Source of the DNA: Punica granatum | Lineage: Eukaryota > Streptophyta > Magnoliopsida > Myrtales > Lythraceae | DNA: 64,000 bases | Assembly: GCF_007655135.1 (NCBI RefSeq) | Contig: NC_045129.1 | Span: 20,682,274 to 20,746,273 of the forward strand | Direction: 5' to 3' | Part shown: positions 21,812-32,563 of the stretch, in pieces | Position numbering within the stretch: the stretch's first letter is position 1 | Layout: every line of letters begins with the position of its first letter | Notes under the pieces: model-generated | What the model was told of the DNA's origin: nothing | Database searches by the model: none | What the model saw: only the letters and a program-made list of their open reading frames with translations | Translations under genes and position numbers: made by a program

Positions 21812-23651
21812 GGGGCGTTAATTGCTTGCGTTGGCGGGGTTGGAAGGCGCTACCCTGTTGTCCCTGTGAGGTGGGAGCTCGTTGCACCGGTTGTGGAGAT
21901 CTCATAGTCAGGGGTGCATATTGCTAGGTCTGAGGAGGAGCAGAAGTGTAGTGGTGGACGATTTGCTGCGGGGCCGGGGATGGTAGGATAAGCGGCGGTG
22001 CCGAGAAGTACTGCTGTTGGTACTGGGCAGGGGGCGAAGCATATGCTTGAGCAACCAGTGGCGTAGGTTGGAAGTTCACAGTATACTGCTGCGAACCTTG
22101 GCGCCCTGGATTGATGGCGTTGACGGATACTTCCTTCCCCTTTCTGCCCCCCGTGGGGGTTACCCCGGTGGTAGCCTTCTTGGAGGACTCGCCCTCCGTC
22201 CTCCCGACCAGTCCTTCTATCTTACCGAGCTTGATGCCCATGTCGAGCTTTTTCCCGGCCTCGATGAGGTTAGAGAATGACGAAGAGTGGGCCAACAGGT
22301 GCGAGTAGTACACTCCTTTTAGGGTGGAGTGGAACAATTGGATATGCTGCACCTCGCTGATGGGGGGAACGTGCTTTGCCGCTTGGGCACGCCACTTGGT
22401 AGCATAGTCTTCGAATCTTTGGCCCTCCGCCATTTCCTTTGTGCTTAGTTCCAAGAGAGTCGGGGGTGCTTCCGCACAGTACTGGTATTGGTCAATGAAT
22501 CTCCCAGAGAGATCCGCCCATGTAGGGATGTCTGTAGCTTTCAACGTCATGAACCAGTCGAGGGCCGGTCCTGTCAGACTGTCCTGGAATGTATGGACGA
22601 TGAACTCCTCGTAATCCCAGTATTGCAGCATTTTTCCCCGGTAGTGACGGAGGTGGTGTCAGGGGTCTTTTGTACCCTCGTATGTCGTGAATTCGGGGAT
22701 CTTAAACTTTGGGGGTAGACGCATGCATGGGAAGAGGCTCCAATCACTGCAGCCCATGTCAGGGCGGGTCTCCTTTACTTGTAGGGCCTTTATCGTTTCC
22801 TCCATCTTCTTCATCCTACGCTCCTGCTCTGTCTCCTCTTGCAAGAGAAAGTTCATGAGCGGAGCCATGGGGGCCGCATGGATCGGTGTGCCCGATTCAG
22901 GGAATGGGATGTTCAGGGGCGGCGGAGCTTGGTAGGGGATGCTAATATTCGGTTGTGGAGTTGGGAAAGGGAAGGATTCGGTGATGTGAGTAGGAGCAAA
23001 GGTCGTTGATGCCGGGAAGACCATCGGCGGGGGAGCGGTATAGATTGGGGCCGAGACCGGCATGTAAACAGGCGGTGGCACAGACATGGTCTGGTCCGAT
23101 GTCAAGAATGCCGCCGGTGGAAGAGGGACGGCTGTAGGGGCCGGTGGCGGCGGCAGAGAAATAGTAACCGGGTAAACCGCCGGCGCGTGTGTTGTTGGTA
23201 GGGCGGGCGCATCAACGCTTTCCGGAGCATGGGTCGGCGGGATCCAAGGGGCGGGGTCGACCGTTGGCACTTGCCCCGAAGGCGGGGTGGAGCTCGAGGA
23301 AGCACGATTTGGCCCCCTAAATAGAGCAAATAGTTCGGCCATGTCAGTGGCCATGTTGGCAGCTAGTTGGTTAACCGTGTCTTCGAGTGCTGCAATGCGC
23401 GCATGGTCGTCGAAGGTAGATGATGCCTACACTGCTGGCGGTGGGACTTGTAGAGGAGGTGCCCCTAAGTACACCGAGGGCATGCCTAAAGATGCCGGCG
23501 GTGGGAGATGTACCGAGGTAGCACTTGAGTACGCCGGTGGTATGCCTGTGGGAGTTAGAGGCGGCGGAGCATGCGTCAAAGGTGGTTGAGAATGAGTCGG
23601 AATTGGTGGAGTGACCTCCTCAGGAACATCGATTTGGTTCTCTTCTGCCAT
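21812..23651 (-). pseudogene. gag: C1 gag, N-terminal and core part
   Basis: It starts MAEENQ at 23651, matching MAEEQQ of B gag. A proline-rich region of ~230 residues follows, then the coiled segment with EQERRMKKMEETIKALQ and the retrotransposon-gag core. The core includes WDYEEFIVHTFQDSLTGPAL, LDWFMTLKA and a Q/P-rich linker. Nonsense codons break it at 23427-23429 (TAG where CAG is expected), 22659-22661 (TGA where B has an Arg codon) and 21924-21926. The frame is otherwise kept. Gag would form the particle and bind RNA. This copy cannot make a full protein. The D insertion splits it before the zinc knuckle. Confidence 0.85.
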
Positions 23652-23969
23652 ACTGACGCATTGGCGAGTGGGGAAGTGATGTGACGCCAGTTGCGAGTAC
23701 CTACATTCCACAAGTGTGTAAGTGCATAACATTGGCCATTTCGAAAAAAGGTAGGTGCGGAACAATGAATGAGGGAATGAGACGTATGAGATGCATGAGT
23801 TTCAAAATACTAATGTCATTACATTTGTTTGATTCGAGTTTCATAGTTTGCAAAGATAATACATTAAAGGGAATGGAACGTAAACATAAACCGACATCCC
23901 ACTACGTTCGGTAGCTGAGTGAGCGTGGCGTAGGTCCGAGCGAGGCCAAAAGACGCATCTGATTTCTAT
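23652..23969 (-). other. C1 spacer between ORF1 remnant and gag
   Basis: It aligns with B 40090-40392, including ACTGGCGTC just before gag. No gene is seen. Confidence 0.5.
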
Positions 23970-24267
23970 ACCTAGGAATGGGAGACCTTACGCGCCTTTG
24001 CCCGCGTTCGGTCCAGCGCAGCGCTCAAATGGGCTATCTCCCAGTCTAAGTTTGCGATTTGGGCACGCCTACGCTAGCTCCCTTTGAAGCTCCATGTAGT
24101 CTGTAAAATCTGTACGGGTGTCGACAAGCCTCGCTAAATCCCTAATGATGCGTCGGATGAAGGCACGATCTACCGGGCGGAATATCCTCTAGATGAACAT
24201 GATTTCTCGTCCGGGCGGTGTGATTGATTCGTGCCTAAGGCCAGGAGCCGAGCGTGTCCATGTCCAT
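23970..24267 (-). pseudogene. C1 ORF1 remnant with large internal deletion
   Basis: The ATG at 24267 is preceded by CTCCATTTAG/GTAAGA exactly as in B (38583). After ~10 codons a TAG occurs. Further on, a fragment like B FRPVDRAFLRLII is visible, directly followed by the C-terminal coiled-coil end (a DYMELQRELA-like stretch, then the LDRTRAKAR-like end). About 1.2 kb of the middle of ORF1 is missing compared with B. Confidence 0.65.
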
Positions 24268-24815
24268 TCTTACCTAAATGGAGGAGATGTCAGTTCAATG
24301 TTCAAGAATCAGACCAATGTAATGTCCTAAGTTATTTTGAAAACAATGTATGCAGTGCGGAAATGTGAACTATAACTGTATCCGTTACAAAGTACATCAC
24401 TCTCGAAATAAAAGAGACTCAAAATGGCACGCAGGCCGACTCGATGGACTGTTTGTTGGAGTCGGGTTGAAGGCTTGCATGGAGGTATAGTATGATGCAT
24501 GGTTCGGTGTTACAGGGACCGTGTTATCAATGGATGGGGGCTCCCGACTCAAGGGTGTGAATTCCTTGAAATCGAGCAAGGATCTTTGGGGGCCGGTTCG
24601 GTGGCATAGCTGACTCGATCCGTTCCCTTACTCGGAACCTCTAACTAACCTAGCTTCCTATTTTGGCGCCCGTGGGATTTCGGACGAGGTACCTAAAGCA
24701 AGCATGATATGCAATGCATCCACAAAATAAATGTGCGTAAGTAAATAAGTGGCAAATGACGGAAAGCAGTAAATAAACAAGCAAGCAAACGGAATTGAGC
24801 CCAAACCCTCTAGAT
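24268..24815 (-). other. C1 leader (5' UTR)
   Basis: It is homologous to B 38001-38590, with shared blocks CCACCGAACCGGCCCCCAAA and TCGGGAGCCCCCATCC. It contains no gene. Confidence 0.7.
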
Positions 24816-24834
24816 GTCCCCAGTGGAGTCGCCA
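24816..24834 (-). promoter_or_regulatory. Primer-binding site of C1
   Basis: The minus strand reads TGGCGACTCCACTGGGGAC, three bases inside the LTR end. It differs by one base from the B PBS. In published Ogre elements this type of PBS is described as matching the 3' end of tRNA-Arg. Confidence 0.85.
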
Positions 24835-24837
24835 AGC

Positions 24838-27800
24838 TGTGCGCACCCGAATTTAATCTCGTCGGGGCTCGCATGCGCGAAGCCTATGCAACGCGGCTTA
24901 GGAGTGTCCACTTTCTCGGGGATGCGCGACGGACACACGTGAGAAGGAGTCGCCACTTACTGTTTACGACCCGTAAGTCGAGGGCCGTTGAGTAGCCCGA
25001 GTCTAGGGGTACGGGGTACACCTAAATGCTAAGGCAATGGTCATACGGAACCGAAAATTCCGAATTCGGGAGTTCTATTATGTGCGGGCCTATATCCCGC
25101 ACGCCCTTTCGGTACTCTAATTTGCTAGGCTTGCCGTTTTGTTTATCTACCGGGTGATTTAGGGTTGCACTTGACTCGCCCGTTTTGACACCGTAAAATC
25201 GATGAATTGATCAAGTTGGGCCAAGGCCTCGAGAGAAAAGTAGGCTTACGTCTCGAGAAATCGGTTCATTATCTTCACATTACAGTTCGTCGAACCGTGA
25301 TGGTCGATTCCCTGCGCGAACCGAGACCACGAGTGTTCGAGCTTACTCATCTCTTGGTAACAATAGATCAACTTGACCGGTTCGACACTCGGACCTCTCG
25401 CTCCCCGATCGGGGATCCTTACAAATGAATGAATGTACAAACAAAATCCTCGCAATGTTCTCTCGAATAATTACAAAGTACAACTGAATAAAGTAAGTGG
25501 ATCCCGATCGGTTTGCGTTGGGCCAATATTCCGCTCTGGCTCACCGTGAGATTTTTGAGTGACCGAAAAGTAAATTAAGGCAATGCGGGCTCGGGGAGCC
25601 GGGGGTCGGGTCCGACCGGACCAACGAGCGACGCGAGAGTCGATCGATTCTCACGATAATCGTTGGACCGTTCGAGCTCCCGAGTGATGTCTAACCACGA
25701 TTCACACACCCGATCCAAGTTGTCTTCCACATAGACATTACTGGGGGTAGAGTGGTGACTCGGGGCTAGACCCCATTCCGCACTCGGGTTGCGCGCGCTC
25801 GGTGTACATGGGGGTGTTGGACCCCGTGGTCGATAGTTCGAGGTGTTGGCCCCTGTGATAAGCGTGACCTATAGGTTTCGGCCCCTGTGATAAGCGTGAC
25901 CTATAGGTTCGGGCTCGAACCGCAACAAATAGCAAGTAGCAGTGGAAAACGGAAGAAAACCGATGAAAACTGATAAAACTAATGAAAACAGACAAATATA
26001 GACAAATCGTGTATTATGCCAAGTTTATGTGATTTAGCCAATTATTAACCGGGGTTGATTGGCAGACGATCTCCCTACCCTAGACAAACAGATGAATGTG
26101 CTAGAATGCAGCTCTAGGTCAACTATGTGTGTGAGTTTGTTTTAAAACTTTATTCTGTATAGTGATAGTGCGGTTTCACTGAATCTGCCAAACTCGTGTT
26201 TTGACTCTAGCTTTGGTACCTAGAGTTCCGCCTAGCCATTATCTAATGTTTGATTAGGTCAAATGAATGATAAATCCGGTATTATGTGTTTTGCAATAAA
26301 AATAACAACGCTAACCACCGAATCTATGGTAAGACGATAGAAACACCGAAAGTGGATGAAATGGGCCATGCGAATGAAACTCGCACCCGGACGGGTTGCC
26401 CCTTTTTTATCCATAGATCCAGGTGTTTTGGTCTCCTTAACGCCTAGGATATCGGCGAATCACGAAATGACAGTTATGCTCTTGGAAGATAAAATGTGTG
26501 AGCTGTATGTGTAAAATTGAGATTGCGTGACACGAAGAGGTCCAAAGAGGACTCGCACACTTCGACAAGAGCCGCCTCAAATCGGGCCTGGACTCGAGTC
26601 ATAGTACTCGAGCGCTCCCTAGACACTAATTCCGTTCGTGTTATGCGTCTCGAGTTTTTGAGATTGTGGACTTTAAAAGGGCATTTCCACCATTTGGTGA
26701 TTCGTCGATGCGTTTACAAATTGACATTCGATTCATCCAATTATTTAAGCCGAATGATTTAATTAATTAAATGACACGTCCCATTTCTCGTTTGTGGAGT
26801 GGTTTAGTGATTGAGGAGTTGAACCTCGATTATTATGGGCTAATGAGATGATTGCTCGGGGTTAATGCGCCTAACATGTAAATTAATCGTGAAGGTAATG
26901 ATTTAAACGAAAAATGTAATTGCAATCAATTCCAAGAATCGGTTTTAATCGTTTCTTGCATGCATAAGACGTCAAGCATAATAAGAACACACATATTTAC
27001 AAAGTCGATGCCACCATGGTCTTGGAATCACAAATAAACATGCCATATAAACACAAACATGATATTTAATGAAATCAATAAAATGGCATCGGCACGAAAA
27101 ACGAGGTAAATCGTAAACGCAATAAACATGAAAACAGAGTTGAATCAGGGTCAAGGGGTCTATTTTGGATCTAGATTCAGTTTGGAGAGGGCTACATTAG
27201 ACCAAAAAAAAAACAGTGTGATCTGATTTGTTGAATAAATGGAAAGTTCGGTAAATAATTTTTATTTAGAGTTTCAACGCCCATAAAAATATGAACTTTT
27301 GTGTGGAAGCTTAAAATAACATCAGGAATGTGTGGTAAAAAGTTCAACTCATTTTCAAGTTGGATGGTTCACGAGATCTATCAAAATTAGACCGAAAACA
27401 CCGAAATAACGGGTAAATATTTTTTTTATACGGTGATCCAGCGCCCATAAAAATCTGAAATTTTGTGTGGTGACTTATAATAACATCAAGTGTCTGTGGC
27501 AAAAATTTCAGCTCATTTCAAACTCGGATGGTTCACGAGATGTATCAGAATCAGGCTGAAAACACCGAAATAACGGGTAAAAAAGTTTTATCCGGAGATC
27601 CAGTGCTCAGAAAAATCTGAAATCTTGTATGAGGACTTCAAATAACATCAAGTGTCTGTGGTACAAATTTCAGCCCATTTCGAACTCGGATGGTTCACGA
27701 GACATATCGAAATCGGACCAAGAATACCGAAATAACGAGTAAACATTTTTTATCCGGAGATCCTGGGCTCAGAAAAATATGAAATTTTGTATGAGGACTT

Positions 27801-30490
27801 AAAATAATATCAAGTGTATGTGGTAAAAATTTCAGCCCATTTCGAACTCGGATGGTTCACGAGACATATCGAAATCGGACCAAGAATACCGAAATAACGA
27901 GTAAACATTTTTTATCCGGAGATCCAGCTCCCAGAAATATCTGAAATTTCGTGTAGGGACTTAAAATAACATCAAGAGTCTGTGGTAAAAATTTCAGCTC
28001 ATTTCGAACTCGGATGGTTCACGAAGTTGCTCAAGGGCCAAACCCGGGATCTATGGAAAATCATGTGAAATGAGCCCTTAACACCCATCCAACACTCCAG
28101 CAGCAAACACACATGCAATAAGTCAATGCTTACCTAGCCTCGGGATGCGAGGAAAGAGTCGGAGAGGTGGTCTAGAGGGTCACCAGACCCGGCTGGACGG
28201 CAAGGGCATAATGCACCCGAGAGGAGCAACCACGGTAGCCGAGAGAAAGGTGAGTCGGCACGGTGGCTCGAACTTGGTTCCTTGGGTCGGCACGGGTCCT
28301 TGGGCTCCCCTAGGAAGTGCTGAACGTTGTTGTGGTGGTCCGACACGAGGTGCATGCACGGTTTTTCCCAGAAACACGAAATAAGACCGTCAGACAATAA
28401 GAGAACTCCGCAAAGAGAAAAAGGAAGAAAGGGAGGTCGTGCTCGGTTGCGCGGCTCTCGGACCGTGACCACCTTGTCACGGGGGAGAGTGAGGGTCGTG
28501 AGAGACCCTTAGAACATGTAGGCACGACTCGCCAAAGTCGTGGGAAGGTAGGGCACGTCTTGGACCCGAAAGTGATGGAGAAAACCCGGTTGCACACTAT
28601 TTCTGTGCTGAACTGAAACGACATGGTGGAAGCCTTGAATGCTAAAACTAAGTCCGGAAATGGATTTAGAAGGTCGAAAACATGGGGGGTGTAAAGTTTG
28701 GTTCGGGTTGAGGGGCGGTTGCCAGAAAACGGTTGAGTTTTTCGACAATTTCGGCCTTGAACCGGGCTGTGCTTGGGCTGAACGACCAGGGCTGATTGCT
28801 GGAGTTTGAGAGGGTTTTGGAGGTTCTCTTAGAGTGAGAAAGCTTGAGAGAGAATGGAAATTGAGTTGTGATTAAGGTTAATGATGCATAGGAACTTATA
28901 GGAGGCTTAATGAGGCATAATTAGTGAAATAAAGTGCAATTAGAGGGGAGTGCTTAGGAGATCCGAATTTTTAAGAGGGATTAGGGAGGGGAAGTTGTCT
29001 TGAAAAGGTTGATGGGAAGTGATGGATAGAAGAGTAGAGTTGATGGGTGTAAGAGATATTTTGAATTTGAGTGGTGGAGGATCATTTGGTTTGCCTCTAG
29101 AGGAGAGCCATGGCTTGCGACTTGGCTTGGCTAGCTCAAGGGTCCCACTTGACTAGGAGAAAAGCCAGAAGAAGCTCGAGGCTTCATTGGTCTCGCGTTC
29201 GATTTTCGTGGTTCGCTTGAACGACGAATTATCGATGTACGCGCGAATACGGTTTTAATGAGCCTAATATTGATATGCTTCTTGTAAGCGAATGCTCGGG
29301 TGACCCGGGGACTCGAAAGCCAGTTTTGCTCCGTTTTGGATGATCGGAGTGGAGTTGTCCGTTTCTGTCGCTTGTTTGTGCCTCTACGTGATGTACTGCT
29401 CGTGTCGGCGCGCTTCGTGCTTTAGGCAAAATGGTTTACTTGTCGACCCCGGCTGGAGATCGATATCTGGAGGCGTCCTAGGAATTCGCGAATGGGGCCT
29501 TCTCAGTATTTTCCGAGTGTTCTGATGTATTCGGAGACCACTGTGATTTCCGTTTGTCAGAAACGAGTCCCGAAGGTTTACCGGGAGGCATTCGTGACCA
29601 TTGAAACGTCACTCGGGAGACTGGTATGATTCGCTTGGTCCGAGTCGAAATGATTTCCTAGCCCCTAGGGGTTGTTGGGAGTGAGTGGTGCAAAGCTCGG
29701 ACGTCAACATTTTCCCGAATGAGCTCTGAGCACCAGATTCCTCGTGAAAGGGGCCCTTTTATTACCGGAATGGTACTCGGGAAACCTAAATGGATTGTGC
29801 AATGTGATTAGGGTTCATTTTCCAAGCCCTTGAGGTCCTTGGGATTGATTGGCATAGATCTCGTTCACCGATGATTTGTTAAAGGGGGTCTCTTGCTATG
29901 TTTCTGTGTAGAAAAGGCCTTTTTTTTTTCTGGTCGGGATCCACTCGGGAGACCAAGATGATTCCGAAAAGCAATCTGAAACTTGTTCCCTGGCCCTAGT
30001 GACCCTTGGATGCATGCAGACCTGTTTCCGGGTGCCGTTTATTTGTTTGTGGATCGGGCGTCCCGGGAGCCCCGTTAGGAAGACGTCTGCAAATGTTCGG
30101 GAGTGCGTCGGCTTAAGCAGGAGACTTTTGAAATGTGTTCGGAGGTGCCATCGATCATTTTGGTACTAAGAGGGATTTTTAGGCTCCCACATTGGATACC
30201 TTCTGACGCTTCAGTGATTCGGTGGTGAATAGTGCCATAGTGTCGACTTTTGCTGTTTTGGGGCTTGTTGCTCGTCTGTTCTTACGACTGCCCCTCTTGG
30301 GCCTTTATGGTGGTCCTTGCCATTTTTTGTGATCCATGCCCTGTAATTGCATGCTCGCCTCTACTAACCCGACTGTGAATAGTGGCCCGAGCTTCTGCTT
30401 GGTGTTCTTCTATTAAGCTTGTCGGGTTGTGATCAAGGTTACCGGTGGTGCTCCCTATTGGAGTCGGTGAGCCAAAATGGGGTGCTGACA
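24838..30490 (-). repeat. 5' LTR of element C1 (5653 bp)
   Basis: On the minus strand it starts TGTCAGCACCCCATTTTGGC at 30490 and ends GGGTGCGCACA at 24838. The PBS lies on its left, which makes it a 5' LTR. It is alignable with C2 across its length but clearly diverged, so the two belong to different insertions. It has a TATA box (28895-28902), a donor-like CTAG/GTAAGC at 28133, the 21-nt hairpin at 25082-25102, and a tandem array at 27170-28035 that C2 lacks. No believable gene is inside. Confidence 0.88.
27170..28035 (-). repeat. 162-164-bp tandem array within C1 LTR (~5 copies)
   Basis: The block GAAATAACGRGTAAA recurs at 27403, 27567, 27729 and 27891, with TCGGATGGTTCACGAGA before it and a further degenerate copy at the left end. 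The array lies in U5 about 100 bases from the conserved donor-like site. C2 and the B-family LTRs have no equivalent. Confidence 0.9.
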
Positions 30491-32563
30491 CCATGCTTAA
30501 TGATTAGAACCGAGCTTCGTCGAGCTACACTCCGCCTCCTGAGCGCAGGACAACCGTGCACCCGAATCCGGTCGACCCGCCTATTTATGTTACGGATAGC
30601 GAGGATGTATCTTTTTCAGCAATGACATACGTGCCGGCAGTCTATCCGGTTAGTGATCCTTTGCCACCACCACCGGCTCCTACATCAATGCCTTTGCCAC
30701 CCGCAGCGTTCCTATCAACTGATTCCGCAATGCTCACTCTGCCGCCGCTCACCATACCCGCTCAACCTCCAGTTTACACTATCCCACTGCCAACGATCCC
30801 TCCAGTCGTATTTGCACAAGCTCCTGCTCCTACGGCGGACCATTTCTCCTTCCAAGCTCCACAACCCCAAATGAATTTCCCCTTCCAAGCTCCACCACCT
30901 CTAAACATTCCACCTATTGAACCGTGCATGCCTACTCATGCCGCTCCTACAGCTCCGCCGATAAATATTCCTCCTGAAAATGAGCAGGAGAGAAGAATGA
31001 AGAGAATGGAGGAAACCATCCGAGCCCTCCAAGCAGGCACGTCCCGTCTTGATTATGGCGACTTTAACTGGAACTTGCTCCCGGGCATGCGGTTGCCCTC
31101 GAAAATCAAAATTCCAGACTTTAAGAGATACGACGGGACCAAGGACCCGAGGCATCATCTCCGCCACTACCAAAGCAAGATGTTGCAGTATTAGAACTAC
31201 GAGGAATTCATAATTCAAACATTTCAGGATAGTCTCATGGGACCAACACTGGATTGGTTCATGACGCTAAAAGCAGAGGACATCCCAACTTGGGTGGACC
31301 TCTCTCAGAAATTCCTCGATCAGTATCACTTCTGTGCGGAAACACCCCCTACACTGCTGGAGCTGAACACCATGGAGATGAAGGAAAATCAGGCTTTTGA
31401 AGCCTACGCAACAGAGTGGAGGGGAAAAGCGGCGAAGCATATCCCTTCGATCAGTGAGATCCAGCAAGTTCAACTATTCCATTCCACGCTAAAAGGTGTA
31501 TACTACTCGCACCTCTTATCTCACGCCTCTTCATTCTTCGGGCTTATTGAGCCGGGAAGAAGCTCGATATTGGCATCAAGTTAGGGAGGATTGAGGGACT
31601 GACCAGTAAGAAAGAAGGGGAGGCACCGAAGAAGCAAGCCGTCGGTACCTCTAGAAGGACCAAAGATGCCACTGTTAGTGTTGTCAACCCAGGGCATCAA
31701 CCCCCACAGCAATTTCCAGTGAACTATGCGCCTGCACCTTCGGCTCCTCAAGCATATGCACGCCTTGTGCACTATGTTCCACCCTACCAGCCACAACAGG
31801 CGTATTATCCGGCCCCGCCGCTCATCATTCAGCCGCCACCATCACAACAACAAGCCCCAGTCCAGAGCAGAGCCCTGGCTTCGAGACCGCCTCAGCCGGC
31901 GCAACGGACTCCTGCTTCGCAAGCTCAACAGGGCAATGCTACCCCATATCGCCAGCGCAAACAATTTGTTCATCTGCCTGCTTCTTTGTCCCACATTTAT
32001 CGGTAACTTCTAGCAGGGAACATGATTCGATCGGAGGCTCCGCATCCTAACTTCGACCCAACAGTACAGAATCAGAGCATCCGTTGTGAATTTCATCAGG
32101 GTGCTCCAGGTCACACAACTGACAACTGTTGGAAGCTGTGAGAGAAGATACAGGAGATTATCGACGCGAAGCAAATCTTCTTCAACGAAGTTAAGCCACC
32201 GAATGTGCGAGCAAACCCTCTCCCTGATCACGGGTCAAGCTCAGGGCCCACAAGCAACATGATCAGTATATACGCTATTGGAGAAGAGGAGGAAGCACAC
32301 AAATCCCCGACTCCATTTGTCATCGAATACGTTCCTGCAGAAGTAGCAGTGGCATCCGCCTCGTTCATCATCGAGGTTCCTGCAAAGGAGCCCTATCAAG
32401 ACAGCCGAGTTCCCTAGAATTACGGGGGTGAGGTAGCCAACGCTGAACAGGAGATGAGCGCAATGGGCATTACGCATTCAGTAAGAGTTTACTGAGGTCC
32501 GGAGCTTGTAGACAAAGGGAAAACTTCTGCTGCCGCACTTGGCGATAACTTGAGAGCCACATC
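30491..32563 (+). pseudogene. gag: Element A gag, interrupted by C1 on the left and B on the right
   Basis: Homologous to B gag from its residue ~92 (NRASSS) onward: proline-rich region, NEQERRMKRMEETIRALQ, gag core with DWFMTLKAEDIPTWVDLSQK, Q/P-rich linker, and degenerate zinc knuckle CEF...GAPGHTTDNC. Nonsense codons are at 30505, 31192, 32005, 32139, 32415 and 32493, and a one-base deletion near 31550 shifts the frame. The first ~90 codons lie beyond C1. The coding frame continues across B at 55278. It is the oldest visible element. Confidence 0.88.
32559..32563. repeat. Left target-site duplication of B (imperfect)
   Basis: ACATC lies left of B and GCATC lies right of it (55278-55282), matching at 4 of 5 bases. 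Removing B and one copy joins the element A frame across the site. Confidence 0.75.

Larger units (their letters stand above)
11061..30490 (-). mobile_element. Element C1: minus-strand Ogre-like element, partial, hosting D and E
   Basis: The 5' LTR (24838-30490), PBS, leader, ORF1 remnant and gag are read leftward. Gag is split by solo LTR D (12151-21811) and resumes at 12145. The interior then continues as non-coding DNA to 11061, where E interrupts it. The rest, including its 3' LTR, should lie left of the window. C1 itself sits in element A, whose gag begins at 30491. Its LTR family (ending GGGTGCGCACA) is related to, but clearly distinct from, the B/D/E family. Confidence 0.8.
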
